Assembly: GCA_025999935.1 (NCBI GenBank)
Contig: BNXY01000013.1
Coordinates: forward strand, 1-57,807
Source: Bacteroidia bacterium
Lineage (GTDB): Bacteria; Bacteroidota; Bacteroidia; Bacteroidales; Azobacteroidaceae
DNA: 57,807 nt
Reading direction: 5' to 3'
Under the pieces are notes generated by a model, which was given only the letters and a program-made list of their open reading frames with translations, had not been told where the DNA came from and did no database searches. Each line of letters starts with the position of its first letter. Positions within the stretch are counted from its first letter, which is position 1. Below are positions 1 to 9,337 of the stretch, in pieces. The position numbers were made by a program, and so were the translations under genes.

Positions 1-103
1 ATTAGTAATAGAGAGTTTTATGTATTATTTTTTAAAATTTTAATTTAGTTTTTTACAAAAGTGAGTTTTTAAGGTATTTATTAAAATTTAATTTTTTACA
101 GAA
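1..103. other. AT-rich leader of the fimbrillin gene with an imperfect direct repeat
   Basis: No gene is visible here. The stretch is extremely A+T rich, and a block at 32-57 recurs in shortened form at 81-100; both begin TTAAAATTT and end TTTTTTACA. The second copy ends three bases before the start codon. No clear TAnnTTTG promoter motif is visible, so the promoter may lie left of the window. Confidence 0.4.
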
Positions 104-1969
104 ATGAAAAAAAATCTTTTTTGTTTAAGTATGCTTGCAGTTGCATTAATAATAAGCAGTTGCAGCAATGACCTCGACGAAGGTCAAACGCCGGCCGTTA
201 ACAACGGCGGACACGCAATCACGTTTAAGCCTTGGGCGAACAAACAGCTCCGGGCGGCTACTACCGCGGCCGATATTACCGATTTCAGGCTGCTGGCGGC
301 TCAAGTTGGCGGCTCAACGCTTATCGACGGAGTAATCGTAACGGGCAGCGGGTCAAGCTGGACTTACGCGCCGCTTGCCTACTGGCCGGAAAGGGACAGT
401 GTGAACTTTTATGCCTTTTCTCCTGCCGGATCGAATGGTATTACCAACGCTTTGGCGGGGCAAACCGATCACCCTACCATTGAGTACAATTTGCCGGGGC
501 ACAGCGTGAACACTTCGACCACGCTTACCGCCCAGGAAGATTTGCTGGTCACCAACCACACCAACGATTATGCCCACGAAGGCGCTGCCGGGGTTACCTT
601 GAATTTTCGCCATGCCCTCTCGCGCATCCTTATCCAGGCAAAGAGCGAAGGCGCGCAGGACTTTGTGGTGTTAAATGTGGCTTTGCGGAACATCAAAAGC
701 AGCGGGAAATTGGATCTGGACACTGTGCCTAAAGATGCCGTTGCGTTTGATTATCCGACCACTGCCACCATTGCTTCAAAGAAATACCAGACGTTTTGGG
801 ACACTTCCGGCGGAAGCGACGGCGACCTGGTGGCTGATATTCCGGCAGGCGGGATAACCGTTGCCGGCGGCGGTAATTTTACGAATATTATCGGCGATGA
901 CGATGCGCTGTACGTTATTCCGCAGGAAAACATCACTTCGGATTTGACGAAGACCACCGAAATACCCGGCGGTTTCGGCTCCGATCCCGGCGTTTCTTCC
1001 ACGCTTTATATCGAGATTACCTATAGAGACGCCAGTCAAACCGATGCGGAAGCCAAGACTTATGCCGTGCCTGTTCCGGCCATTGTAGGCGATGCGTATG
1101 CTTCTTCCATCGCCTTTGAAATGGAACGGCAATATACGTTCCAGTTTGAACTGTTTGGCCGCAAACCCATTGTTATCACCAATATTAAGGCAAGCGCTTA
1201 CAATAAGGTTGAGCAGGAAGAGACACTCCGTTTGACCTGGGCGGGTAGCAATATTTATTGGGACGGCAGCAAGTTGACTTTTGCAGACAGTAACGACAAG
1301 AGCAAAGAGCAGTATCAGGGAGTTCTTTTCAAATGGGGCAGCTTGGTCGGTTTATCTTCTTCAGGAGGTATCTGGTCGCCGCAAGATGCTTACGTTCCCA
1401 ATCCGGCTACCGGCACTTGGAGCATCAATAAGAGCTTGAGTAATTATACAAACATTCCATATATTACTACAAATTCGGGTACTTCTGGTACCAGCGGTCC
1501 CTATCTGACTGATTCAACCACCGCAGAGAATATTGCAGCACTCAAGGGCGACATCTGCGTTTACCTGACAAAGATCGGCGCGGCGCCCAAAGGCAAACGC
1601 TGGCGTATGCCGACGGCGGACGAGTTTGCTGCCACTATTGATCATGAATACCGGCGCATTCCGGAAACCGGAGGTTGGGTGGAAATAGATGCTAATAGTA
1701 CTGCTGTTAATGCAGTCGGAACAACCAAGATTCTGAGCGGTTATACCAAAGTTTCCTCGAACCAGCCGTACTTCCCGGCATCCGGGGTTCGCCACTCGGT
1801 GTCGGAGTTAGGACAGTTGAACAACATCAGTTTTATGGGCTATTATTGGTCGTCATCACGTTACAACGCCAGCCAAGCCTACTCAATGAACCTCCGCGAA
1901 GCCGGAGTGTTTATGGATCAGTCCAACAATCGTTTGTGCGGGATGTCTGTTCGTTGTGTGGTAGAATAA
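104..1969 (+). CDS. Fimbrillin-family (Mfa-like) lipoprotein with FISUMP-type C-terminal domain
   Basis: Predicted surface lipoprotein of 621 residues. The N-terminus has a charged start, a hydrophobic core and a lipobox ending IISSC, so lipidation at Cys20 is expected. Residues about 35-370 have the Ser/Thr/Gly-rich, beta-strand pattern of the Bacteroidales fimbrillin / Mfa-like group, including the typical NFRHALSRI strand near residue 165 and YIEITYRD near 300. The last 140 residues are different: KGKRWRMPTADEF, a YYWSSS motif and a terminal RCV look like the FISUMP domain (Fibrobacter succinogenes major paralogous domain), often found at the C-terminus of Bacteroidales cell-surface proteins. 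It may be a tip or minor pilus component, or a free surface lipoprotein. No other fimbrial gene lies beside it in the window. Its G+C content looks higher than that of its flanks. The family call is fairly safe; the role is inferred. Confidence 0.75.
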   Translation: MKKNLFCLSMLAVALIISSCSNDLDEGQTPAVNNGGHAITFKPWANKQLRAATTAADITDFRLLAAQVGGSTLIDGVIVTGSGSSWTYAPLAYWPERDSVNFYAFSPAGSNGITNALAGQTDHPTIEYNLPGHSVNTSTTLTAQEDLLVTNHTNDYAHEGAAGVTLNFRHALSRILIQAKSEGAQDFVVLNVALRNIKSSGKLDLDTVPKDAVAFDYPTTATIASKKYQTFWDTSGGSDGDLVADIPAGGITVAGGGNFTNIIGDDDALYVIPQENITSDLTKTTEIPGGFGSDPGVSSTLYIEITYRDASQTDAEAKTYAVPVPAIVGDAYASSIAFEMERQYTFQFELFGRKPIVITNIKASAYNKVEQEETLRLTWAGSNIYWDGSKLTFADSNDKSKEQYQGVLFKWGSLVGLSSSGGIWSPQDAYVPNPATGTWSINKSLSNYTNIPYITTNSGTSGTSGPYLTDSTTAENIAALKGDICVYLTKIGAAPKGKRWRMPTADEFAATIDHEYRRIPETGGWVEIDANSTAVNAVGTTKILSGYTKVSSNQPYFPASGVRHSVSELGQLNNISFMGYYWSSSRYNASQAYSMNLREAGVFMDQSNNRLCGMSVRCVVE

Positions 1970-1982
1970 TTGTATATATCGG

Positions 1983-1999
1983 CAAGAGGACACCTCTTG
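1983..1999. terminator. Small hairpin after the fimbrillin gene
   Basis: CAAGAGG and CCTCTTG flank a 3-base loop (ACA), 13 bases after the fimbrillin stop codon. It is followed by TCAATATTTCG, a weak T tract. It could help terminate the fimbrillin transcript. Confidence 0.4.
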
Positions 2000-2014
2000 T
2001 CAATATTTCGTGTA

Positions 2015-2043
2015 GTGTGGAGATGCCGTGTGTGTCTCCACAC
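2015..2043. repeat. Hairpin with GTGTGGAGA arms
   Basis: GTGTGGAGA (2015-2023) and its exact complement TCTCCACAC (2035-2043) flank an 11-base loop. The GTGTGGAG...CTCCACAC arms recur at 33462-33493 in an unrelated intergenic region, so this may be a dispersed palindromic repeat rather than a simple terminator. Confidence 0.45.
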
Positions 2044-2053
2044 CCAAAACAAA

Positions 2054-2076
2054 GGGAGGCTGTTTAGCAGCCTCCC
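2054..2076. terminator. Bidirectional terminator between convergent fimbrillin and protease genes
   Basis: GGGAGGCTG and CAGCCTCCC form a perfect 9-bp G+C-rich stem with loop TTTAG, placed between two convergent genes. Reading leftward, the stem is followed by TTTGTTTTGGG, so it can end the protease transcript; reading rightward it is followed by TCGTTTCT. Confidence 0.75.
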
Positions 2077-2097
2077 TCGTTTCTACATGATTCGTTA

Positions 2098-5000
2098 TTA
2101 CTTCTTAATCACTTTATGAACCGATTCGTTTTCGGTAGTTATAACCCGAACAATATATATTCCTTCTTTCCATGCGCTTACATTGATCGTTCTCTTCATG
2201 CCGAGCGTTTTCGCATCTTGTTCAATCCGGATTTTACGGCCGGTAGCATCGGTTACGACAACCGAGGTAATCGGGAAGTCGCTATTGATGTACATTTCCT
2301 TTGAAACCGGATTGGGGTACAACTGCACTGTTTCGGCAATAACCGGATTTATACCGGTTAAAGAACCGGCAGCGATGTATCTTTCAATCACATGCGTACC
2401 GCAACTGTTAGTCATTGTAACCCTGAGCGTACCGCTCTGAACCGTGGCTCCGGGTGTTAATGCGGCGCTTGTTCCTGTACCGATCGGCGTTACGGTCAGT
2501 GAGTTGTTCGAGAATGACCAGTTGATAACGGAAGCTTCAATTGCTGCGCTTGATACGGAAGTCAGAATAACCGTGTCCTTGCGGTTCGGAACAATTGTTT
2601 CCGGTACTCTTGAGAAGATAACATCCGATAACGTATTGGTTACGGATAGGGAAACCGCGCTGCTTGTTACGCTTTGGGCGTTAGCGCCGCCTACTACCAC
2701 GTAGTAAGAACCTGCATAGGCTTTCGTAATGTTGGTCAGATTCAGTACGCTTGAATTGCCGCCCTGAGTTATCGCCCGGTTATTGAAATACCATTGATAA
2801 TTCAGGTTGTTTCCGGTAGCCACCACGCTGAATACGTAACTTGCCCCTGTACAGGTAGCATTTCCTACCGGTTGAACCGTAATCGCCACCGTATTGGCGG
2901 GAGGCAGAGTGGCAATATTGAGCAATTGGCTTATTGTACGTGTATTACAGCTATTACTTGCCGACACTATCAGGTTTCCGGCCACCGGATTTGCTCCGGT
3001 AGTGATAGTCGCGCTGGTTTTATTCGCCGAAGGGGTAATAACTACACCCGTACCCGAATAAGTCCAGACGATATTGTCCGTACCAATATTGCTTGGCGAG
3101 ATGGAAGTCGAGTAAGTACTGTTCGGTGCGATTACCGTACTTTCTACCAACAATGCCAATTCCGGGATGGGGTTGTTTACGGTAAGCGTAGCTGTCGAAC
3201 TTTCCACCTGTGTATTGAATGGAGAAGAAACAATTACTTTATAGTTTCCGGCCTGAGCGCTTGTCGCCGATGCAATATTCAACACATTGGTTGTAGCGTT
3301 TTGAATCGGATTATTATTAAAATACCACTGGTAGGAAAGATTTTCTCCACTGGCGATTACACTGAAAATGTAATTGCTGCCTGCGCAAACCGAACCTGAA
3401 GCCGGTTGATTGGTAATTACCGGAACGGTTTGGTCGGCGTTTCGGATTGTAATGTATTGGCTTATCGATTGCGAGCCGCAGCCATTGATTGCGTTAACGG
3501 TCAACACGCCTGTTCCGGCATAATTTCCGGTTGTTATCGTTGCTATATTTCCATCCGTTTCGATTGACATCAAATTGTTAGAGAAAGTCCATTCTATATC
3601 ATCCGGATTGAAATCATTTCCGGATGCCGGAGCAATGCTGAATTGATACTGGCTGCCGGTTATCAACATCGTGCTCATTTCCACAAATACAATTGCAGGA
3701 AGCTTCTTGTTTACGGTCAGGGTAACTTCGTCGCTTTCCGTAGTGTATGATTTCGGTGACGATTTACTTATCTCAACTTTATAATCGCCTGCATTTGCAG
3801 CAGTCACAGAAGAAATAAACAACATATTCGATGTAGCTCCGAAAACCGGCATATCATTGTGATACCATTGATAAGACAATCCGGTATTGTTGGCGGCTAC
3901 GGTGAACAAGAAGCCTTTTTCTTCACAAACCGTACCGGGGGCAGGTTGTTGTGAAATTGTAAACGGAGCGGGAAGCGTAATAGATATACAAGCTTTTCCG
4001 GATTCTCCATACTGCGAAACGGCAACAATGCAATATTCATATTCGGTAAGATATTCCGCTGTAACATCCACGTATTCGGTAGCTGTCCGGGTGGCAATAA
4101 GCATATTATCACGGTACAACTTGTATTCGGTTGCACCGGTTATGCCCGACCAAGTCAGTTTGATATCATCGGTTGCGGTAAATGCCGACTGCAAATTGGT
4201 AACTAATTCCGTAAAGAGGATGGGGTCTGCACATTCCGCTCCGGATTCGCACTCGGATTCGTCAATCAACATGGTTACGCAGTAGGTATATTTGCCGGTT
4301 TCTTCCAAAGTATCTTCATAGGTAAGATCGGTCAAACCTTCGGCCACTAATGTATTATTGCGATAGACATTAAAGGTATAGGCGGGAAGCGTTGCCGGGA
4401 AACCGGTATCGTCTATTTCCCAGTTGAGCGTCACAACATTACCGTCAATATCCGCTGTTAAATCCAGCACTTCCCGGCAAGGCACAGGAACGTTTACATC
4501 CACGGATACCGTATCCGATTCACAATAGTCGCCTACAAATGAAACGCTATAAGTGTAAATGCCATGTTCATATTTACCCAATACATCTTCATAATGATTT
4601 CCGGAGAAATTTTGTGCAATTAATACCTCATCCTTGTAAATATTGAAAACCGGCGCTGCGTTTTTGGTAATGCTTATATCGTCCAATTGCTGAACAGTCT
4701 GCTTAAAATCCCAATCAAGTGAAACCGTATTTTCATTTATTGCTGCTACTAAATTTGTTACTTTCACATCACATTCGCTTACGAAAGAAACAATTACATT
4801 TTTCAAATCAGAATTTCCTCCGGCATATTGAGCCGCTACGGAATATTTGTAATCGCCTGTTTCGGAAAGAAAATCATCGAATGTAAATACATCGGCGGCA
4901 ACTGTTCCGATTTCTACATCATCACGGAAAATCAGATAGCCGGCCGGAGTGGCATACACTTGAATTGCCAAAGAAGGATCGCCCAAAGAAATAGTTTCGG

Positions 5001-8000
5001 GAACTTCTATCCGTTCGGATACAGTCGATTTGAAATCGCCTTGCGACTCAATAAATTCGGATACGTCATTGTGCGACAAGTAAGTTGGTGCAACAGGACT
5101 GTTAGCCGATTCCGCAACACCCAAGATAGCCCAGTTATAATCTCCGCCACCCATACCCGACAAAGTTGACCATGCATTATTAAAATACATCACATTTCCT
5201 TTCCCGTCAACAGCAGGCTGAGAAATATCGCAAGCCATTCGGTACACGGCGCCTGCGTCTTTGGCTGCCACTACAATACCAATCCAAAAGTCTTCATATA
5301 CATCTATATCAATGGGAGTTGTAAGCGTAACCGTATTCCATGCGCCTCCGGTAAAAGATACGATCTCCTGTTCGTAGATTACTCTTTCCGGTTCATTTCC
5401 TTTAGCTCCCGCATAAATACGCAATATGTAGGTAGAATTTGATGTGGTTACGCTGTTATGAGTCGCAAAACGAACTTTAGTCAATTGTAAGCCCAACAAT
5501 TTTTTCAGTTCGTCCTTTGTAAAGCGAGCCGCCATGATTCCGGTAGTAAGGTAAGAAGTTATGGATGTGGTCAAAGTACTATAACCAAATATACCTCCTG
5601 CGAACGGAACATTCCAACTCAAAGTTACTTTATTATCATCTAAATTTGCTTTGAAATTTTCTGCCGGTTTATAAGGATTTACAGGCGAAAGTGTAGTAAC
5701 TTCCGTACAAATACCTTCCGACGAACATCCGTTGCTGTACACGGCGGAAATACAATAAGAATAAACGGTACCCGAAGTTAAACCGCTATCTTCAAAGGAA
5801 GTAGTTGTAGATTCTCCCACAGATTCACCATCACGATAAATGATGTATTTGGTAACTGCCGGCGCCGCTGATTGCGGTCCTTCATCAATTGTCCGAATGT
5901 CGGATTTAACGGCCGTCCGTTTGGATGTGTTTGACTGAGCCTTTCGTATAAAGGCCTCGATGCCGCGATTCGGGTTTTTCTGCGTCCTGCTGTCTAACAC
6001 CACATTGGAATTGAGAGATGAGGGATTACCTGGGCTGAGATAGGTTTGCAAAAAGAAATTATTATCAAATCCCGCCTCTTCCATTGTGAACCACTCCCCG
6101 TCCTCACACATCCAATTTCTTCCGGGAACAATCGGTCCCGCATCCGTAACAAAACACCCTGTCCCTAAAGTATGTATTTCTACGCCAACAATATAGCCTT
6201 TGGATGCATCAATGGTAAGTGGAGACGTCAATGTAACGGATTTTGCTGATGGTGAAGTTGTAGAAGTGTATGAATAAGGCTGATTACAAACTTTGGTAAC
6301 CATTCCATCTTCATCTACCGTCCATATTTGTATGGTATGTGAAGTGCCTGCCGTTCTTTCATACAAATAGAACTGCACTTGGGTTATTTCAAATCCGTCC
6401 AAGCCTTTAAGATGTTCCGGTTCCCACAAGGTTCCGGCAAAGAAAGTAAACTCAGATCCAAAGCTCCAAACATTCGAACCAGCTCCTGCAATTGTCTGCC
6501 AGCCTCCGTTAAACGGCGCTGTCCAGTTCAGAAAAGCCTTGTCAAGCGTAGAATTTGCTTGCAAATCGGTAATCGGCAAGCAATAGCTGTCGGAAGCTCC
6601 CGTAACGGAGACGCTCACACATGCTCTTTCCGATTCGGTCGCTTCATAGAGTGCCGCTACGCAATAGTTGTATCTTCCGTTTGTAACGCCGATTTGTGTG
6701 TAAGTAGTCGTATTTTTATTATTGATCGTGTATTGCAACACATTGTCCCGGTAAATTTTATAACCCCGTACATCCGCGTGATTCGGCGCTGTCCATGTCA
6801 GTGTTACATTACCGCCCGTCACTTGCGGTTGCAGATCGGTAACAGGTACGGTTGAACCATCCAAAAACTTAAAAGCGATTGTTCCGTCCTGTGCTTCGTT
6901 TATTTCCGTAATCGGTTTTGCAATCGTCTGCGGGCCTGTCCATGTAAACATGGCAGGAGTAGTGGTTGCCGTCAAATTGGATTTTCCCGCTGTTCCCGGG
7001 AAAGGCGTTCCTGCTGAATTGATGCTTCCGTAAGAAGCCACAGTTCCTGTTGGAATAGCAACAGTCGAAGCAGCCGCTACCGGATACAATTGTTGCGGGT
7101 GGCTTGCATTGCTTCCTTTTCCGTTCAAAGCATTCGGATGTACGTGCCATACCAACAATCCGTGACCCGGAAGCGATGTATCGAAGCCTACTTTTTGTCT
7201 GTTTTCCAAAACATAAAGTTCTCCATTCGCATTAGCCTTAATTGTGTAGGCGACCGGATTAAGGGCGGATGCCGGCATATCCGATACTTCCGTAAAAGAA
7301 GTCAATTCAACCGGATCAACCCATCCGTACAGAATTTTTTGAAACATATTGATATGACCCGGTTGACGACCGCTGTCATTCCAACTTCCACCGGCCATCA
7401 AGTCCCAATTTCCGGATCCGGCAAATCCGGTAGAACCTGTGTCATAATAATCGGGCGCTCCGAAAACGTGGCTTAATTCGTGGCATACTACACCAATGTA
7501 AGTGGTGTTGGTTCCACTGGAGCCTCTTAATTCGGGAGAACAAGAATAAACGGAAATCCGGACTCCATCCAAATAAATCGGACGGGCTAACTGCCATTTA
7601 TGAGACCATATTTGATTCCCATTATCTATACTTTCATCGCCATATCCGGCAAAAAGGATATGAAAAGTTTCCAAACTTCCATCCGTAGCAAAATCAGCGT
7701 AATTCACATCGGCATCGGCTGCACGAGCAGCTGCTTCTGCAAATTCCTGTTCATGCGAGGCATAATATTTAGCTGTATTAGGAGCCAAATAAGGTCCTTT
7801 AATCGTCACTGTAAAATCCAATTGTCCGTAAGAATTTTCCTTGAAAAAATCCCTTACACTACCTTTGGTTGAATTATCGGAAGGATAAAATCCCACCTGA
7901 TTAAACAAGGTTTCAAATTCGGATACTTCTTTTCCAAAAATCTTATCGGAAAAACTCATTAATACACAAAGCGCCTTCCGCTCACCCACTATCGGAGCAG

Positions 8001-8379
8001 CTTTTTGAGGAGTTTGATCGGAAGTTACCTCCCAAATCTGTTCAAACGCTTTTATTTGTGAACCGCTATAACGAATACCCTTCTTCACCGTGCTTGGTGC
8101 AGCAGATATTCTATTAAATTTGGCTTTTGACGGAACCATGTTGTTGTCAGCATCTTGTTCTGCATACACAATGTATTTTTTTGCATCATACATTAGCGTA
8201 TATCCATCCAACGATTCCATCCAATGCACTTTTTCATCTCCGCGGAGATAAACGGTAATTTTCGTACCGTCCGGCTGTGTTTTTTCTACCGGCCAAGGGA
8301 CGGCAGGGACGGCAAACGCTTCATGCGTCATCATACAAATAAGACTCATGAACAAAAAGAATGTAATTTTCTTTCTCAT
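2098..8379 (-). CDS. Secreted M6-family metalloprotease with Fn3/Ig-like repeats and T9SS sorting domain
   Basis: A secreted zinc protease of about 2093 residues. The start is set at 8379 because MRKKITFFLF begins a clean signal peptide (about residues 1-23, cleaved after AFA); ten upstream in-frame codons are probably not translated. The M6 peptidase domain covers roughly residues 100-450; the zinc site is HELSHVFGAPD, with His300, Glu301, His304 and Asp310. From about residue 515 there are several fibronectin-III-like modules (for example the strand YKIYRDN), alternating with beta-rich segments near 635-780 and 960-1100. Ig-like modules with YQWY...AGNYKV signatures fill the region after about 1480. 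The last 80 residues (LYPNPVSKEMYI ... GIYIVRV) are a type A sorting signal for type IX secretion, so the protein should cross the outer membrane and be attached to the surface or released. A role in degrading host or dietary protein is inferred. Confidence 0.9.
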   Translation of the reverse strand: MRKKITFFLFMSLICMMTHEAFAVPAVPWPVEKTQPDGTKITVYLRGDEKVHWMESLDGYTLMYDAKKYIVYAEQDADNNMVPSKAKFNRISAAPSTVKKGIRYSGSQIKAFEQIWEVTSDQTPQKAAPIVGERKALCVLMSFSDKIFGKEVSEFETLFNQVGFYPSDNSTKGSVRDFFKENSYGQLDFTVTIKGPYLAPNTAKYYASHEQEFAEAAARAADADVNYADFATDGSLETFHILFAGYGDESIDNGNQIWSHKWQLARPIYLDGVRISVYSCSPELRGSSGTNTTYIGVVCHELSHVFGAPDYYDTGSTGFAGSGNWDLMAGGSWNDSGRQPGHINMFQKILYGWVDPVELTSFTEVSDMPASALNPVAYTIKANANGELYVLENRQKVGFDTSLPGHGLLVWHVHPNALNGKGSNASHPQQLYPVAAASTVAIPTGTVASYGSINSAGTPFPGTAGKSNLTATTTPAMFTWTGPQTIAKPITEINEAQDGTIAFKFLDGSTVPVTDLQPQVTGGNVTLTWTAPNHADVRGYKIYRDNVLQYTINNKNTTTYTQIGVTNGRYNYCVAALYEATESERACVSVSVTGASDSYCLPITDLQANSTLDKAFLNWTAPFNGGWQTIAGAGSNVWSFGSEFTFFAGTLWEPEHLKGLDGFEITQVQFYLYERTAGTSHTIQIWTVDEDGMVTKVCNQPYSYTSTTSPSAKSVTLTSPLTIDASKGYIVGVEIHTLGTGCFVTDAGPIVPGRNWMCEDGEWFTMEEAGFDNNFFLQTYLSPGNPSSLNSNVVLDSRTQKNPNRGIEAFIRKAQSNTSKRTAVKSDIRTIDEGPQSAAPAVTKYIIYRDGESVGESTTTSFEDSGLTSGTVYSYCISAVYSNGCSSEGICTEVTTLSPVNPYKPAENFKANLDDNKVTLSWNVPFAGGIFGYSTLTTSITSYLTTGIMAARFTKDELKKLLGLQLTKVRFATHNSVTTSNSTYILRIYAGAKGNEPERVIYEQEIVSFTGGAWNTVTLTTPIDIDVYEDFWIGIVVAAKDAGAVYRMACDISQPAVDGKGNVMYFNNAWSTLSGMGGGDYNWAILGVAESANSPVAPTYLSHNDVSEFIESQGDFKSTVSERIEVPETISLGDPSLAIQVYATPAGYLIFRDDVEIGTVAADVFTFDDFLSETGDYKYSVAAQYAGGNSDLKNVIVSFVSECDVKVTNLVAAINENTVSLDWDFKQTVQQLDDISITKNAAPVFNIYKDEVLIAQNFSGNHYEDVLGKYEHGIYTYSVSFVGDYCESDTVSVDVNVPVPCREVLDLTADIDGNVVTLNWEIDDTGFPATLPAYTFNVYRNNTLVAEGLTDLTYEDTLEETGKYTYCVTMLIDESECESGAECADPILFTELVTNLQSAFTATDDIKLTWSGITGATEYKLYRDNMLIATRTATEYVDVTAEYLTEYEYCIVAVSQYGESGKACISITLPAPFTISQQPAPGTVCEEKGFLFTVAANNTGLSYQWYHNDMPVFGATSNMLFISSVTAANAGDYKVEISKSSPKSYTTESDEVTLTVNKKLPAIVFVEMSTMLITGSQYQFSIAPASGNDFNPDDIEWTFSNNLMSIETDGNIATITTGNYAGTGVLTVNAINGCGSQSISQYITIRNADQTVPVITNQPASGSVCAGSNYIFSVIASGENLSYQWYFNNNPIQNATTNVLNIASATSAQAGNYKVIVSSPFNTQVESSTATLTVNNPIPELALLVESTVIAPNSTYSTSISPSNIGTDNIVWTYSGTGVVITPSANKTSATITTGANPVAGNLIVSASNSCNTRTISQLLNIATLPPANTVAITVQPVGNATCTGASYVFSVVATGNNLNYQWYFNNRAITQGGNSSVLNLTNITKAYAGSYYVVVGGANAQSVTSSAVSLSVTNTLSDVIFSRVPETIVPNRKDTVILTSVSSAAIEASVINWSFSNNSLTVTPIGTGTSAALTPGATVQSGTLRVTMTNSCGTHVIERYIAAGSLTGINPVIAETVQLYPNPVSKEMYINSDFPITSVVVTDATGRKIRIEQDAKTLGMKRTINVSAWKEGIYIVRVITTENESVHKVIKK

Positions 8380-8647
8380 AATTTTTACCCTATAATTGTT
8401 AATATTCAATAACTTATTTAACTTTGTTCTAATAACTGCTAAGTAATAAAAAATAATTATAAATACTCAGCCTGTCTTATTTCCATTGTTAAAAGTAAGT
8501 TAATGGACAAAAGTATAGAATAATTTTTTCATTAGCAAACAAATTGTACAAAAAAAAGGGGAAAGGGAAAATTTATCATTAAAATAAGTCGCGCATACAT
8601 GCACAACGATCGAGGCAGCATCAAGGCGTTGAAGTTGAAAGACTTCG

Positions 8648-9337
8648 CTAAACATTTGACATGTGGCTACAAGATTCATATTTTTTCCAAAGATTATCCT
8701 CCGGAACCGGCGCAACAATTTCGATTGCTTCTTTTGAAACCGGATGGATAAATTGGGCTTTACGGGAATGTAAGCTGATGCCGCCGTCTTTGTTGGAGCG
8801 GTCGAAACCGTATTTCAAATCGCCTTTAATCGGACATGCCATTTTGGCCAATTGACAGCGGATTTGATGATGCCGTCCTGTTTTCAAATTGATTTCCAAC
8901 AGATAATAATTATCCGATTTGGCAATCAATTTGTAGGACAGAATGGCTTTCTTTGAACCGGGTTTTTCCGTATCATAGGCATACGATTTGTTCTGTTTTT
9001 CGTTGCGAACGAGATAATGCACCAATTCGCCTTCCGGTTGCGCCGGCGGATTTTTGACAATCGCCCAATACGTTTTTTTGATTTCTCCGAGCCGGAACAT
9101 CTCATTCATCCGTTCCAAGGCCTTGCTCGTTTTGGCAAAAAGCACGACACCGGAAACCGGTCTGTCTAACCGGTGCGTAACACCCAGAAAGACATTGCCC
9201 GGTTTGTTGTGTTTCTCCTTAATCCATTGTTTTACAGTTTCCGAGAGCGGCGTGTCTCCGGTTTTATCGCCTTGAACAATCTCCGAACAAGTTTTGTTTA
9301 CGGCAATCAGATGATTATCTTCGTAAAGAACTTCCAT
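8648..9337 (-). CDS. RluA-family RNA pseudouridine synthase
   Basis: Predicted to isomerise uridine to pseudouridine in rRNA or tRNA. The 229-residue protein has only the catalytic domain and no N-terminal S4 domain, as is common for short Bacteroidota members. The catalytic signature HRLDRPVSG is at 55-63, with Asp58 as the expected nucleophile; KTGRHHQIRCQL near 150 is the second conserved motif. Its ATG overlaps the stop codon of the upstream fabG gene by one base (TAATG), which points to translational coupling in a fabG-rluA-like operon. Which RNA position it modifies cannot be read from the sequence. Confidence 0.9.
   Translation of the reverse strand: MEVLYEDNHLIAVNKTCSEIVQGDKTGDTPLSETVKQWIKEKHNKPGNVFLGVTHRLDRPVSGVVLFAKTSKALERMNEMFRLGEIKKTYWAIVKNPPAQPEGELVHYLVRNEKQNKSYAYDTEKPGSKKAILSYKLIAKSDNYYLLEINLKTGRHHQIRCQLAKMACPIKGDLKYGFDRSNKDGGISLHSRKAQFIHPVSKEAIEIVAPVPEDNLWKKYESCSHMSNV

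Noticed and set aside
2794..3399. Long plus-strand frame of 201 codons inside the M6 protease gene
   Set aside because: It is antisense to the Ig-like repeats of a clear gene; the Arg/Cys/His-rich translation is typical of a shadow frame.
8418..8425. TAACTTTG as a rightward promoter
   Set aside because: It points towards genes on the opposite strand and has no gene in front of it; probably chance in A+T-rich DNA.
8500..8718. Minus-strand frame of 72 codons overlapping the end of the pseudouridine synthase gene
   Set aside because: It overlaps the conserved end of the real gene in another frame and has no recognisable domain.
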